From Bacillota bacterium (GTDB lineage: Bacteria > Bacillota > Clostridia > Christensenellales > CAG-138): a stretch of 20,252 nucleotides of DNA. Location: assembly GCA_016288175.1 (NCBI GenBank), contig JAEEYN010000051.1:1-20252 (forward strand). Reading direction: 5' to 3'. Within the stretch, counting starts at the first letter, position 1. Every line of letters begins with the position of its first letter. The translations under genes and the position numbers were made by a program. Below are positions 13,918 through 20,252 of the stretch, in pieces. Below the pieces are notes generated by a model. The model had not been told where the DNA came from and searched no databases. It worked only from the letters and a program-made list of their open reading frames with translations.

Positions 13918-14889
13918 ATGAAAAGACTGATCTCGATGCTGACTGCTATCGCAGTTTTGATCCTCTCCGCCGTCTTCGTTCTGCCCGCCGCGGCAGCTTC
14001 CGAATACGGCACGGCAAACTTCACCCTGAGCGACGTCGACAACGTAAATCCCGGCGAATCGTTCACCGTAACGCTGCATATTTCCGGCGATTATCAGGCG
14101 CACGGGATGAACCTTTCCCTTGAATACGACCCGACCTGCATGGTTCTCGAAAGCTGTGAATACGGCGATTACATGGCTGCGATCACCGCCGCCGGCAACC
14201 TCGTGACGGTCGACAACTCCACCCTTTCCAATTCCGGAATGATCAAGATCGGCATCATGTGCCCCATCAACGCCGCAACGGGCGAGGGCGACATGCTGAT
14301 CATGCATTTCCATGTTAAGGAAGGCGTTGAGGTCAATCAGCAGGTCATCATGATCGTTACCGAGCTGATCTATCTGCCGCTCGGCTCCATTACGAGCGAC
14401 GACGTCGCTTTCACGACCGACAACGCGATTATCACTCTCGCGAACGGTTCCGCGCCGGACGACGGTTATAACGAGGGCGGCAGCGGCGTCGGCAGCAACA
14501 CCTCCGAATCGCCGAACTACCCCACCCGCGACCCCAACGACCCGGACGCCCAGACCACTCCGCAGCCCGTTGAGACTTCTCCCCTTCCGACGGCAAGCAC
14601 CTCCGCGAGCCCGTCAACGCGCGAACCGATCGGCACCCCCGCCCCGATGAATACGCCCGAAAACACCGACCCCGCGGACGAAGAGCAGACCGGTACCCCC
14701 GAATCGGCGCAGCCCGGCGGTAAGACCGATCCCGGCAGCGTTTCGACGCAGATCCCCGAACAGGAGGGCGAAAAGACCGAGGACGAAGGAACGAAGAAGA
14801 CCGTTCTCATCTGCGTCGCCGGCGCGCTCGTGCTCGCCGCGGCCGCAGCAGTCACCACCGTTGTTGTAAGCAAAAAGAAAAAGCACTGA
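13918..14889 (+). CDS. Membrane-anchored cohesin-domain protein
   Basis: A 323-residue surface protein. A signal peptide (1-27, ending PAAAAS) is followed by a single cohesin-like beta-sandwich at about 31-176: FTVTLHISG, the strand MNLSLEYDP at 64-72, MVLESCEYGD, and IGIMCP plus MLIMHFHVKEGV before the closing strands. Residues 178-292 are a Pro/Thr/Glu-rich linker with many TP pairs, spanning the cell wall. A hydrophobic helix at about 295-317 and a KKKKH tail anchor it in the membrane with the cohesin outside. Cohesins bind dockerin modules with calcium; the next gene encodes a dockerin. The ATG at 13918 has AGGAGG 7 bases upstream. It leads a plus-strand operon. No cellulosomal scaffoldin features (CBM, repeated cohesins) are present. 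Binding to the neighbour is inferred. Confidence 0.88.
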   Translation: MKRLISMLTAIAVLILSAVFVLPAAAASEYGTANFTLSDVDNVNPGESFTVTLHISGDYQAHGMNLSLEYDPTCMVLESCEYGDYMAAITAAGNLVTVDNSTLSNSGMIKIGIMCPINAATGEGDMLIMHFHVKEGVEVNQQVIMIVTELIYLPLGSITSDDVAFTTDNAIITLANGSAPDDGYNEGGSGVGSNTSESPNYPTRDPNDPDAQTTPQPVETSPLPTASTSASPSTREPIGTPAPMNTPENTDPADEEQTGTPESAQPGGKTDPGSVSTQIPEQEGEKTEDEGTKKTVLICVAGALVLAAAAAVTTVVVSKKKKH

Positions 14890-14926
14890 GCCCGACCGGT
14901 GAAAACCGTGCCCGGTGAAATTCTCC

Positions 14927-14960
14927 GCAGGGGATGCGCGGCTTATTCCCGCTCCCCTGC
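14927..14960 (+). other. Strong intergenic RNA hairpin between cohesin and dockerin genes
   Basis: GCAGGGGA (14927-14934) pairs with TCCCCTGC (14953-14960), and inside it GCGG (14938-14941) pairs with CCGC (14949-14952), giving a 12-bp stem with a three-base bulge. No clean T-tract follows, so it is not a typical terminator. It could protect the upstream cohesin message or set unequal expression of the two genes. Confidence 0.55.
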
Positions 14961-15000
14961 CGTTTAACGCCTTGTTTTCGAAAGGAGGCCGATCAACATC

Positions 15001-15987
15001 ATGAAGCGAACAAGCGAAACCCGAAGCGGCTCCGCCTCCCGCGCGGTCCGGATCCTTTCCCTGATACTCATCCTCGCGCTTGCCCTGCTCCCCGCTTCGG
15101 CGGCTCTTGCCGAAAGCGCGGAACGCATCCCCGCGCCCTCCGTAAGAGCGCTTGATGAAAACGACGCCGTCGGAATGAACATCGCTTCGTTCTCAACGCA
15201 CGACGTTTTCGGAAACCATGTCACTGGCAGCGTGCTGAGCTCGCAGCAGATCACCGTGCTGCATTATTTCGCAACATGGAGCCCGGAGTGTATCGAAGAG
15301 ATGGACTATATGCAGACGCTTTGCGACAGCTTCGCCCCGGACGAGGTCGCAGTTTACGGCCTTCTCTTCGAGGACGCGACGAGCACCCCCGCCGCCTGCG
15401 TCGAGCTGATGCAGAACTCCGGCTTCACCTATAACGCGCTCCGTCTCGACGGCGTGCTTTCGAGCCTTGTGAACCAATACGCGATGATCCCGCAGACCTT
15501 CCTCGTCGATTCGAGCGGGACCGTGATCGAGCATTACGCCGGCTGCCTCGGCAGCTATGCGCAGCTCGAGAGCATGGTCTCGAACCAGCTCGGGCATCCC
15601 GGCGAATACTGCATGATCACCTTCATTGACGGACTGACGAACGAAGTCATCGCGAACGTTGCCGTGGCGCACGGCGGAAGCACCGTCCCGCCCGCTCCTC
15701 CCGAGCATCCGGGCTATGTTTTCTCCGGCTGGGAAGGCAATTACCAGAACGTTACCGAAAACACGACCGTCATCGCGATCTATGTTATCGACCCGAATTA
15801 CTATGAGCAGGGCGATGTGGACATGGACCACAGCGTTACGATCACCGACGCGCTGCTCGTTCTCCGTTATTCGCTCGGCCTGTTCATTTCGGAAGGCGTT
15901 GAGCTTTACGGCGACATGGACGGCAACGGCACCGTCAACGTTACCGACGCGCTGCTCGTTCTGCGCACGGCGATCGGCGTTTTCTGA
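15001..15987 (+). CDS. Secreted thioredoxin-fold protein with C-terminal dockerin
   Basis: A 328-residue exported modular protein. The signal peptide spans about 1-37 (hydrophobic 18-36, ending ALA-ES). A TlpA/AhpC-like redoxin domain covers about 55-198, with HYFATWSPEC at 88-97, the cis-Pro in MIPQTFLVD (Pro164) and GTVIEHYAG. The active site keeps only Cys97 of the usual WCxxC, so classic dithiol exchange is unlikely. Residues 205-262 match an InlB/Flg_new-type beta repeat (ITFIDG, then GYVFSGWEG). Residues 271-328 form a type I dockerin with two calcium loops (Asp272/274/276/283 and Asp305/307, Asn309, Asp316), each followed by TDALLVLR. The start at 15001 follows AAAGGAGG by a long 12 bases. 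It lies next to a membrane cohesin, its probable anchor. Confidence 0.9.
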   Translation: MKRTSETRSGSASRAVRILSLILILALALLPASAALAESAERIPAPSVRALDENDAVGMNIASFSTHDVFGNHVTGSVLSSQQITVLHYFATWSPECIEEMDYMQTLCDSFAPDEVAVYGLLFEDATSTPAACVELMQNSGFTYNALRLDGVLSSLVNQYAMIPQTFLVDSSGTVIEHYAGCLGSYAQLESMVSNQLGHPGEYCMITFIDGLTNEVIANVAVAHGGSTVPPAPPEHPGYVFSGWEGNYQNVTENTTVIAIYVIDPNYYEQGDVDMDHSVTITDALLVLRYSLGLFISEGVELYGDMDGNGTVNVTDALLVLRTAIGVF

Positions 15988-16006
15988 AGGACCTGATTAT
16001 CAACTG

Positions 16007-17842
16007 ATGTTTATTATCGTCGGGCTCGGCAATCCGGGCAGAGAATATGAAAAGACCCGCCATAACGTCGGCTATATGGCGGCGGACGCGCTTGCGAAAA
16101 AAATCGGCGTCACCGCCTTTAAAAAGGCTTTTCGCTCCGCCGTCGGCGAAGGCCGCATCGGCGCGGAGAAGGCCGTCATCGCCAAGCCCGAAACCTATAT
16201 GAACAATTCCGGCTTTGCCGTCGTCGACCTTTTGAACTGGTATAAGCCGGAGCACGACCGCCTTATCGTGATCCTCGACGACATCGATCTGCCCTGCGGC
16301 GCGCTCCGCATCCGCGCGAACGGCTCCGCCGGAACGCATAACGGCATGCGCTCGATCGTCGAACAGCTCGGCTTCGAGGATTTCCCGCGCATCCGCATCG
16401 GCATCGGCAAACCCGCGCACGGTCTCGTCGACCATGTGCTCGGCGTTCCCTCCGAGGAGGACGCGAAGCTTATCGCGGACGCCGTTCAGCATGCGGCCGA
16501 AGCGGCTGAGCTCATCGTCCGCGGAAAATTCGATGAGGCGCAGACGAAATTCAATTACAAGCCGCCGAAAAAACAGAAGGCTGAAAAGCATTCGGATCAG
16601 CCCCCGGCAAGGGCGGCGATGCCCGCCCTGCGCGAAGGCAGGGAGCAATTCTGGCAGAACACAGACCTCCCCTCCGCGCAGCAGGCGCTTTCGAAGCTGC
16701 CCTGGACCCTTCGGGATGTTGAAGAAGCCGCGGCGAGGCTTTCGCGCTTCGCTCCGCTGATCGAAAAACTCTTCCCCGAAACGGCCGGAAGGCACGGCAT
16801 CATCGAATCGGAGCTCATTCCCGCCGAAAAGTTCGCTTCCGCCGTCGCTGCGGCGACCGGAAGGCGCGAAAAGCTCTTCATCAAGCTCGATTCCGAACTC
16901 CCGATCGCGGGCTCCGTCAAGGCGCGCGGCGGCATCTACGAGGTTTTGAAGCATGCCGAAACGCTCGCCCTCGAAAACGGGCTGATCACGCCGGACGAGG
17001 ATTACAGTAAGCTCCTCTCCTTCCGCGATTTCTTCCAAAAATACACTATACAGGTCGGTTCTACCGGCAATCTCGGCCTCAGCATCGGCATTTCCGGCAC
17101 GGCGCTCGGTTTCCGCACCGTCGTGCACATGAGCGCGGACGCGAAAAAATGGAAAAAGGATCTGCTTCGCGAAAAAGGCGCCGAGGTCATCGAATACGAT
17201 TCCGATTATTCCGAGGCCGTGAAGGAAGGCCGCGAGCTTTCCCTGAAGGACCCGAACAGCTATTTCATCGACGACGAGAACTCGCTCGACCTTTTCATGG
17301 GCTATGCCGTCGCCGCTCTCCGCCTCAAGAACCAGCTTGCGGAGAAGAAGATCGAAGTCAGCGCGGATCATCCGCTCTGCGTCTACCTCCCCTGCGGGGT
17401 CGGAGGCGCGCCGGGCGGCATCACCTTCGGGCTGAAGCTCATCTTCGGCTCCGACGCGCACTGCTATTTTGTCGAACCCGTCAAAGCGCCGTGCATGCTC
17501 GCCGCCTTCGCCTGCGGCAAATGCATCCATATCGAAAAGCTCGGCCTTGACGGAAAAACCGACGCGGACGGACTTGCCGTCGGCGCAGCGTCCCGTCTTG
17601 TTTACCGCGCGATGGAGCGTCTGATGGACGGCGAATTCACCGTCGACGACGAAAAGCTCGCGCCGATGGTGCGCCTTGTTTACAACACCGAGGGCCGTTT
17701 CATAGAGCCCTCCGCCGCGGCTTCGGCGGCGGCATACATAGCTCATCTCCGCGAAGGCGCTCCCGAAAACGCCGTGCATATCCTTTGGGCAACGGGCGGC
17801 GGCCTTGTTCCCGAAGCGGAGAGGAGCAAATATCTTTATTGA
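16007..17842 (+). CDS. pth-dsdA: Fusion of peptidyl-tRNA hydrolase and D-serine ammonia-lyase
   Basis: One uninterrupted frame of 611 residues joins two enzymes. Residues 1-184 are a complete bacterial Pth, which frees tRNA from dropped peptidyl-tRNA: GLGNPG with Asn9, TRHNVGYM with His19, ETYMNNSG, DDIDLPCG with Asp91, THNG with Asn112, and RIRIGIG. A polar linker (about 185-205, KPPKKQKAEKHSDQPP) leads to a nearly complete DsdA at 206-611, which converts D-serine to pyruvate and ammonia: RFAPLIEKLFPET, the PLP lysine 305 in SVKARGG, GSTGNLGLSIG at 351-361, and LPCGVGGAPGG at 461-471. Relative to E. coli DsdA only about 14 N-terminal residues are missing. The Pth ATG has a poor site (AAGGA 15 bases away), so coupling to the dockerin gene ending 19 bases upstream is likely. 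Met205, with AAGGG 5 bases upstream, could be an internal DsdA start. Confidence 0.9.
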   Translation: MFIIVGLGNPGREYEKTRHNVGYMAADALAKKIGVTAFKKAFRSAVGEGRIGAEKAVIAKPETYMNNSGFAVVDLLNWYKPEHDRLIVILDDIDLPCGALRIRANGSAGTHNGMRSIVEQLGFEDFPRIRIGIGKPAHGLVDHVLGVPSEEDAKLIADAVQHAAEAAELIVRGKFDEAQTKFNYKPPKKQKAEKHSDQPPARAAMPALREGREQFWQNTDLPSAQQALSKLPWTLRDVEEAAARLSRFAPLIEKLFPETAGRHGIIESELIPAEKFASAVAAATGRREKLFIKLDSELPIAGSVKARGGIYEVLKHAETLALENGLITPDEDYSKLLSFRDFFQKYTIQVGSTGNLGLSIGISGTALGFRTVVHMSADAKKWKKDLLREKGAEVIEYDSDYSEAVKEGRELSLKDPNSYFIDDENSLDLFMGYAVAALRLKNQLAEKKIEVSADHPLCVYLPCGVGGAPGGITFGLKLIFGSDAHCYFVEPVKAPCMLAAFACGKCIHIEKLGLDGKTDADGLAVGAASRLVYRAMERLMDGEFTVDDEKLAPMVRLVYNTEGRFIEPSAAASAAAYIAHLREGAPENAVHILWATGGGLVPEAERSKYLY

Positions 17843-17852
17843 CGAATACACG

Positions 17853-17870
17853 CGCCGGGCGTTTCCGGCG
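17853..17870 (+). other. GC-rich hairpin between pth-dsdA and glmM
   Basis: CGCCGG (17853-17858) and CCGGCG (17865-17870) pair perfectly around a 6-base loop, about 12 bases after the pth-dsdA stop and 27 before the glmM start. No T-tract follows, so readthrough into glmM is expected, perhaps with a stability effect. Confidence 0.35.
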
Positions 17871-17897
17871 ATCCAATAACCCAACGGAGGAACCCCT

Positions 17898-19241
17898 ATG
17901 TCCAAGTATTTCGGCACGGACGGTTTTCGCGGAGACGCGAACGTCAAACTGAACGTTGAACACGCATACAAGATCGGCCGCTTCCTCGGCTACTACTACG
18001 GCAAAGAGCACCGCCCGAGCGTCGTTATCGGCAAGGATACGCGCCGCAGCGGCTATATGTTCGAATGCGCTCTGACTGCGGGCTTCACGGCGAGCGGCGC
18101 GGACGTCTACCTCATGCACGTCACGACCACGCCGAGCGTCAGCTACATCACCCGCATGGACGATTTCGACTGCGGCATCATGATCAGCGCGAGCCACAAT
18201 CCCTATCATGACAACGGCATCAAGCTTTTGAACACCAACGGTGAAAAGATGGAGCAGTACGTTATCGACGAGGTCGAAAAATATCTCGACGGCTACGGTC
18301 CGGAGATCCCCTTCGCGACCGGCGACGCGATCGGCAGGGCCATCGACTGGTCCGCCGGCCGCAACCGCTACATCGGCTATCTCATCAGCCTCGCGACGCA
18401 TTCCTATAAGGGCGTGCGCATCGGCCTCGACTGCGCTAACGGCAGCACATGGATGATGGCGAAGAACATTTTCGAGACCCTCGGCGCCGAAGTCAGCGTT
18501 ACTGGCAACACCCCGAACGGTCTTAACATCAACGACGGCGTCGGCTCCACCCATATCGAGAATCTCCGCCGCCTCGTTCTCGGCAGCAAGCTCGACATCG
18601 GCTTCGCCTTCGACGGCGACGCGGACCGCTGCATCGCGGTGGACGAAGAAGGCCGTATCATCGACGGCGACCTTATCCTCTACATCTACGGAAAGTACAT
18701 GAAGGACCGCGATAAGCTCGCAAACAACACAGTCGTAACGACCGTTATGAGCAATTTCGGCCTGTACAAGGCCTTCGACCGCGTCGGCATCAACTATGAA
18801 AAGACCGACGTCGGCGACAAATACGTCTATGAGTGCATGCGCAAGAACGGTCATCTTCTCGGCGGCGAGCAGAGCGGCCACATCATCTTCAGCAAGTACG
18901 CTGCGACCGGCGACGGCCTTCTGACAGCGATCAAGCTGATGCAGGCGATGCTCGCGCAGAAACAGCCCCTCTCCGTTCTCGCGGCGCCCGTGAAGATCTA
19001 TCCCCAGCTTCTCAAGAATGTCCGCGTCGGGGATAAGAACGCCGTTCTCGCGAACGAAGCCGTTCTCGAAGCCGCAAAGGAAGCCGAGGATATGCTCGCC
19101 GGAAACGGCCGCATCCTTCTCCGCAAGAGCGGCACCGAGCCCGTTATCCGCGTTATGGCGGAAGCGCCGACGGATGACGAATGCCGCAAGGCCGTCGAGC
19201 ACATCATCGCGGCGATAAAGAACGAAGGCCTCGCCCTCTGA
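17898..19241 (+). CDS. glmM: Phosphoglucosamine mutase
   Basis: Cytoplasmic enzyme that interconverts glucosamine-6-phosphate and glucosamine-1-phosphate, the step before UDP-GlcNAc synthesis for peptidoglycan. The 447 residues show the full alpha-D-phosphohexomutase layout: YFGTDGFRG at 4-12, the phosphoserine loop MISASHNPYHDNG (95-107, Ser99), the Mg loop FDGDADR at 237-243 (Asp238, 240, 242), the sugar-binding GGEQSGH at 321-327, and the C-terminal phosphate loop RKSGTEPVIRVM. Length matches GlmM (about 445-450). The ATG at 17898 has GGAGG about 7 bases upstream. It lies 55 bases after pth-dsdA and 30 before the beta-helix gene. Other phosphohexomutases are possible, but the active-site segments fit GlmM best. 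Confidence 0.95.
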   Translation: MSKYFGTDGFRGDANVKLNVEHAYKIGRFLGYYYGKEHRPSVVIGKDTRRSGYMFECALTAGFTASGADVYLMHVTTTPSVSYITRMDDFDCGIMISASHNPYHDNGIKLLNTNGEKMEQYVIDEVEKYLDGYGPEIPFATGDAIGRAIDWSAGRNRYIGYLISLATHSYKGVRIGLDCANGSTWMMAKNIFETLGAEVSVTGNTPNGLNINDGVGSTHIENLRRLVLGSKLDIGFAFDGDADRCIAVDEEGRIIDGDLILYIYGKYMKDRDKLANNTVVTTVMSNFGLYKAFDRVGINYEKTDVGDKYVYECMRKNGHLLGGEQSGHIIFSKYAATGDGLLTAIKLMQAMLAQKQPLSVLAAPVKIYPQLLKNVRVGDKNAVLANEAVLEAAKEAEDMLAGNGRILLRKSGTEPVIRVMAEAPTDDECRKAVEHIIAAIKNEGLAL

Positions 19242-19271
19242 GTTTTACAATAAGCCGAAAGGAGAAACGAA

Positions 19272-19964
19272 ATGTTTACGAAGCAGGAGCTTCTTGAAAT
19301 GGATATCGAGATCCCTAACCTTTTCAACCTTCAATACACCCGCGCCGCCGCGCTTTTTGAGGGGCTGAAATACCCCTGGGAGGCCCTTCCCGGCATCGGC
19401 GAAACGATCCTCAAGATCGGCGCGTCGCTTCCCGAAGACGAATTCGACCATCCCGCGGAGGACGTCTGGATCGCGAAGGATGCGAAGGTCTGGCCGACTG
19501 CTTGGATCACCGGGCCCTGCATCATCGACCACGGGACCGAGGTGCGGCACTGCGCCTTCATCCGCGGCAACGCCCTTGTCGGCAAAAACTGCGTTGTCGG
19601 CAACTCTGTCGAGCTCAAGAACGTCATCCTTTTCGATAATGTTCAGACCCCGCATTACAACTACGTCGGCGATTCGATCCTCGGCTACCGCGCGCATATG
19701 GGCGCCGGCAGCATCACGAGCAACGTCAAGAGCGACAGGTTCCCCGTTATCGTCCATATCGGCGAAAGGGATATCGAGACCGGTATGAAGAAATTCGGCG
19801 CGATGATCGGCGACCAGGCGGAGATCGGCTGCAACACCGTTCTCAACCCCGGCTCGATCGTCGGCCGCGCGAGCACGGTCTACCCCGTCTCCTGCGTGCG
19901 CGGAACGGTCCCCGCCTACGCGATCTACAAGGAAGCGGACAATATCGCGTATAAAATGAAATAA
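19272..19964 (+). CDS. Left-handed beta-helix protein, GlmU C-terminal-like
   Basis: A 230-residue hexapeptide-repeat protein similar to the acetyltransferase half of GlmU and usually annotated as a UDP-GlcNAc pyrophosphorylase-related protein. After a 65-residue N-terminal helical region (FTKQELLEMDIEIP), left-handed helix coils run through about 66-215: VWIAKDAKVWPTAWITGPC, then ALVGKNCVVGNSVELKN, then GDSILGYRAHMGAGSITSNV, and AEIGCNTVLNPGSIVGRAS. The GlmU-like pattern of YVGDSILG followed by GAGSIT is clear, but the N-terminal nucleotidyltransferase domain with its GxGTRM signature is absent. The ATG at 19272 has AAAGGAG about 8 bases upstream. It directly follows glmM in the same transcript, which supports a role in amino-sugar or cell-wall precursor metabolism. 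Whether it transfers acetyl groups is uncertain. Confidence 0.87.
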   Translation: MFTKQELLEMDIEIPNLFNLQYTRAAALFEGLKYPWEALPGIGETILKIGASLPEDEFDHPAEDVWIAKDAKVWPTAWITGPCIIDHGTEVRHCAFIRGNALVGKNCVVGNSVELKNVILFDNVQTPHYNYVGDSILGYRAHMGAGSITSNVKSDRFPVIVHIGERDIETGMKKFGAMIGDQAEIGCNTVLNPGSIVGRASTVYPVSCVRGTVPAYAIYKEADNIAYKMK

Positions 19965-20004
19965 GCGCCGTCCGCGCTGCCTGAAAAGGAAATCCGAATA
20001 CAGC

Positions 20005-20040
20005 AAAAGCCCCGGGACTTCAGCGGTTCCGGGGCTTTTT
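20005..20040. terminator. Strong terminator of the plus-strand operon
   Basis: AAAAGCCCCGG (20005-20015) pairs with CCGGGGCTTTT (20029-20039), and the stem extends three more pairs inward to a 7-base loop; five T's follow at 20036-20040. The A's on the left flank let it also serve the converging minus-strand gene that stops at 20049. Confidence 0.93.
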
Positions 20041-20048
20041 AAGCTGTT

Positions 20049-20252
20049 TCAATTATGCACTTCGCCGTCGTCCATTGTCGGCGTATTGTGAAGATTCTGC
20101 GCGGGATGAACAACGGGAGGTCTGGCTCCGCCTCCGACGACTTCGGAAGTGAAGACGCCGGCCTTGCGGCGGGATTCCTCTACCTTCTGCATGATGAGGT
20201 CCTTGACCTTGCGCGCGTTCTTGATATGGACAAGATGCGCCTCGTTGAGCGA
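20049..20252 (-). CDS. C-terminal end of an unrecognised protein
   Basis: The last 67 codons of a minus-strand gene whose start lies beyond the window; it was too short and open-ended to appear as a complete frame. The visible part begins with a basic amphipathic helix (LVHIKNARKVKDLIMQKVEESRRK), followed by a flexible Gly/Pro tail (VVGGGARPPVVHPAQN) and a short acidic end (TMDDGEVHN). The reading frame is open to the window edge, its codon use matches the neighbours, and it converges on the terminator at 20005-20040, which together support a real gene. I do not recognise a family and propose no function. Confidence 0.6.
   Translation of the reverse strand, partial: SLNEAHLVHIKNARKVKDLIMQKVEESRRKAGVFTSEVVGGGARPPVVHPAQNLHNTPTMDDGEVHN

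Noticed and set aside
14890..15000. Possible intrinsic terminator between cohesin and dockerin genes
   Set aside because: The stem is strong but is followed by a mixed sequence, not a T-tract; listed as an RNA hairpin instead.
15659..16006. Upstream extension of the pth frame into the dockerin gene
   Set aside because: It overlaps the dockerin coding region out of frame with Arg/Ser-rich nonsense sequence; Pth proteins start at the FIIVGLGNPG motif, which fits the Met at 16007.
15941..17971. A 676-codon minus-strand open frame opposite pth-dsdA
   Set aside because: It runs across three real genes and an intergenic hairpin, shows no domain motifs, and is explained by codon bias of the plus-strand genes.
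17700..19202. A 500-codon minus-strand open frame opposite glmM
   Set aside because: Antisense to a complete glmM, repetitive Val/Ala/Asp composition, no recognisable motif.

Overview
The window looks like a chromosomal segment of a strictly anaerobic, fermentative Firmicute of class Clostridia, plausibly an uncultured gut or rumen member near Oscillospirales or Christensenellales. This is inferred from gene content: an archaeal-type aspartyl-tRNA synthetase, a PadR/HAAS regulator pair, an electron-bifurcating-type [FeFe] hydrogenase operon, and a cohesin/dockerin pair. It also fits the GC-rich coding sequence, the strong GGAGG ribosome binding sites and the clear TTGACA/TATAAT-type promoters. 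The segment is gene-dense. No tRNA, rRNA, CRISPR array, insertion sequence or prophage was seen.

Layout. (1) 1-1211: the N-terminal 373 codons of aspS on the minus strand, with its promoter. (2) 1237-2521: a minus-strand padR-HAAS operon whose consensus promoter is overlapped by a perfect 11-bp inverted repeat, a likely autorepressor operator. (3) 2636-3806: a plus-strand lipoprotein with three tandem beta-rich repeats, ending in a bidirectional terminator. (4) 3824-12332: a ten-gene minus-strand operon. It encodes a four-subunit HydABC/Hnd-type [FeFe] hydrogenase (hydC first; the HndB-like subunit, hydB and hydA last). Between hydC and the rest lie six genes for an apparent signalling module: two DRTGG proteins, two kinase-type ATPases, a PHP phosphoesterase and a second hydrogenase-like protein with an altered H-cluster site. 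(5) 12368-13774: an M20 amidohydrolase on the minus strand with its own promoter and terminator. (6) 13799-20040: a plus-strand, probably polycistronic run of a membrane-anchored cohesin protein, a secreted thioredoxin-fold protein ending in a dockerin, an in-frame fusion of peptidyl-tRNA hydrolase to D-serine dehydratase, glmM and a left-handed beta-helix protein, closed by a strong terminator. (7) 20049-20252: the C-terminal end of an unrecognised minus-strand gene.

How they work together. The hydrogenase would reoxidise NADH and reduced ferredoxin to H2, or run in reverse. The embedded genes look like an H2 or redox sensing circuit: the degenerate hydrogenase as sensor, the ATPases as kinases, and DRTGG and PHP proteins as ligand-binding or nucleotide-related parts. 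That wiring is inference. The cohesin and dockerin genes sit side by side and could hold a redoxin-like protein on the cell surface. The Pth-DsdA fusion, glmM and the beta-helix protein are cytoplasmic; the last two are probably linked to UDP-GlcNAc and cell-wall precursor supply.

The most unusual points are the Pth-DsdA fusion, the cohesin/dockerin pair built around a thioredoxin fold with an incomplete CxxC motif, and the six-gene module inside the hydrogenase operon.
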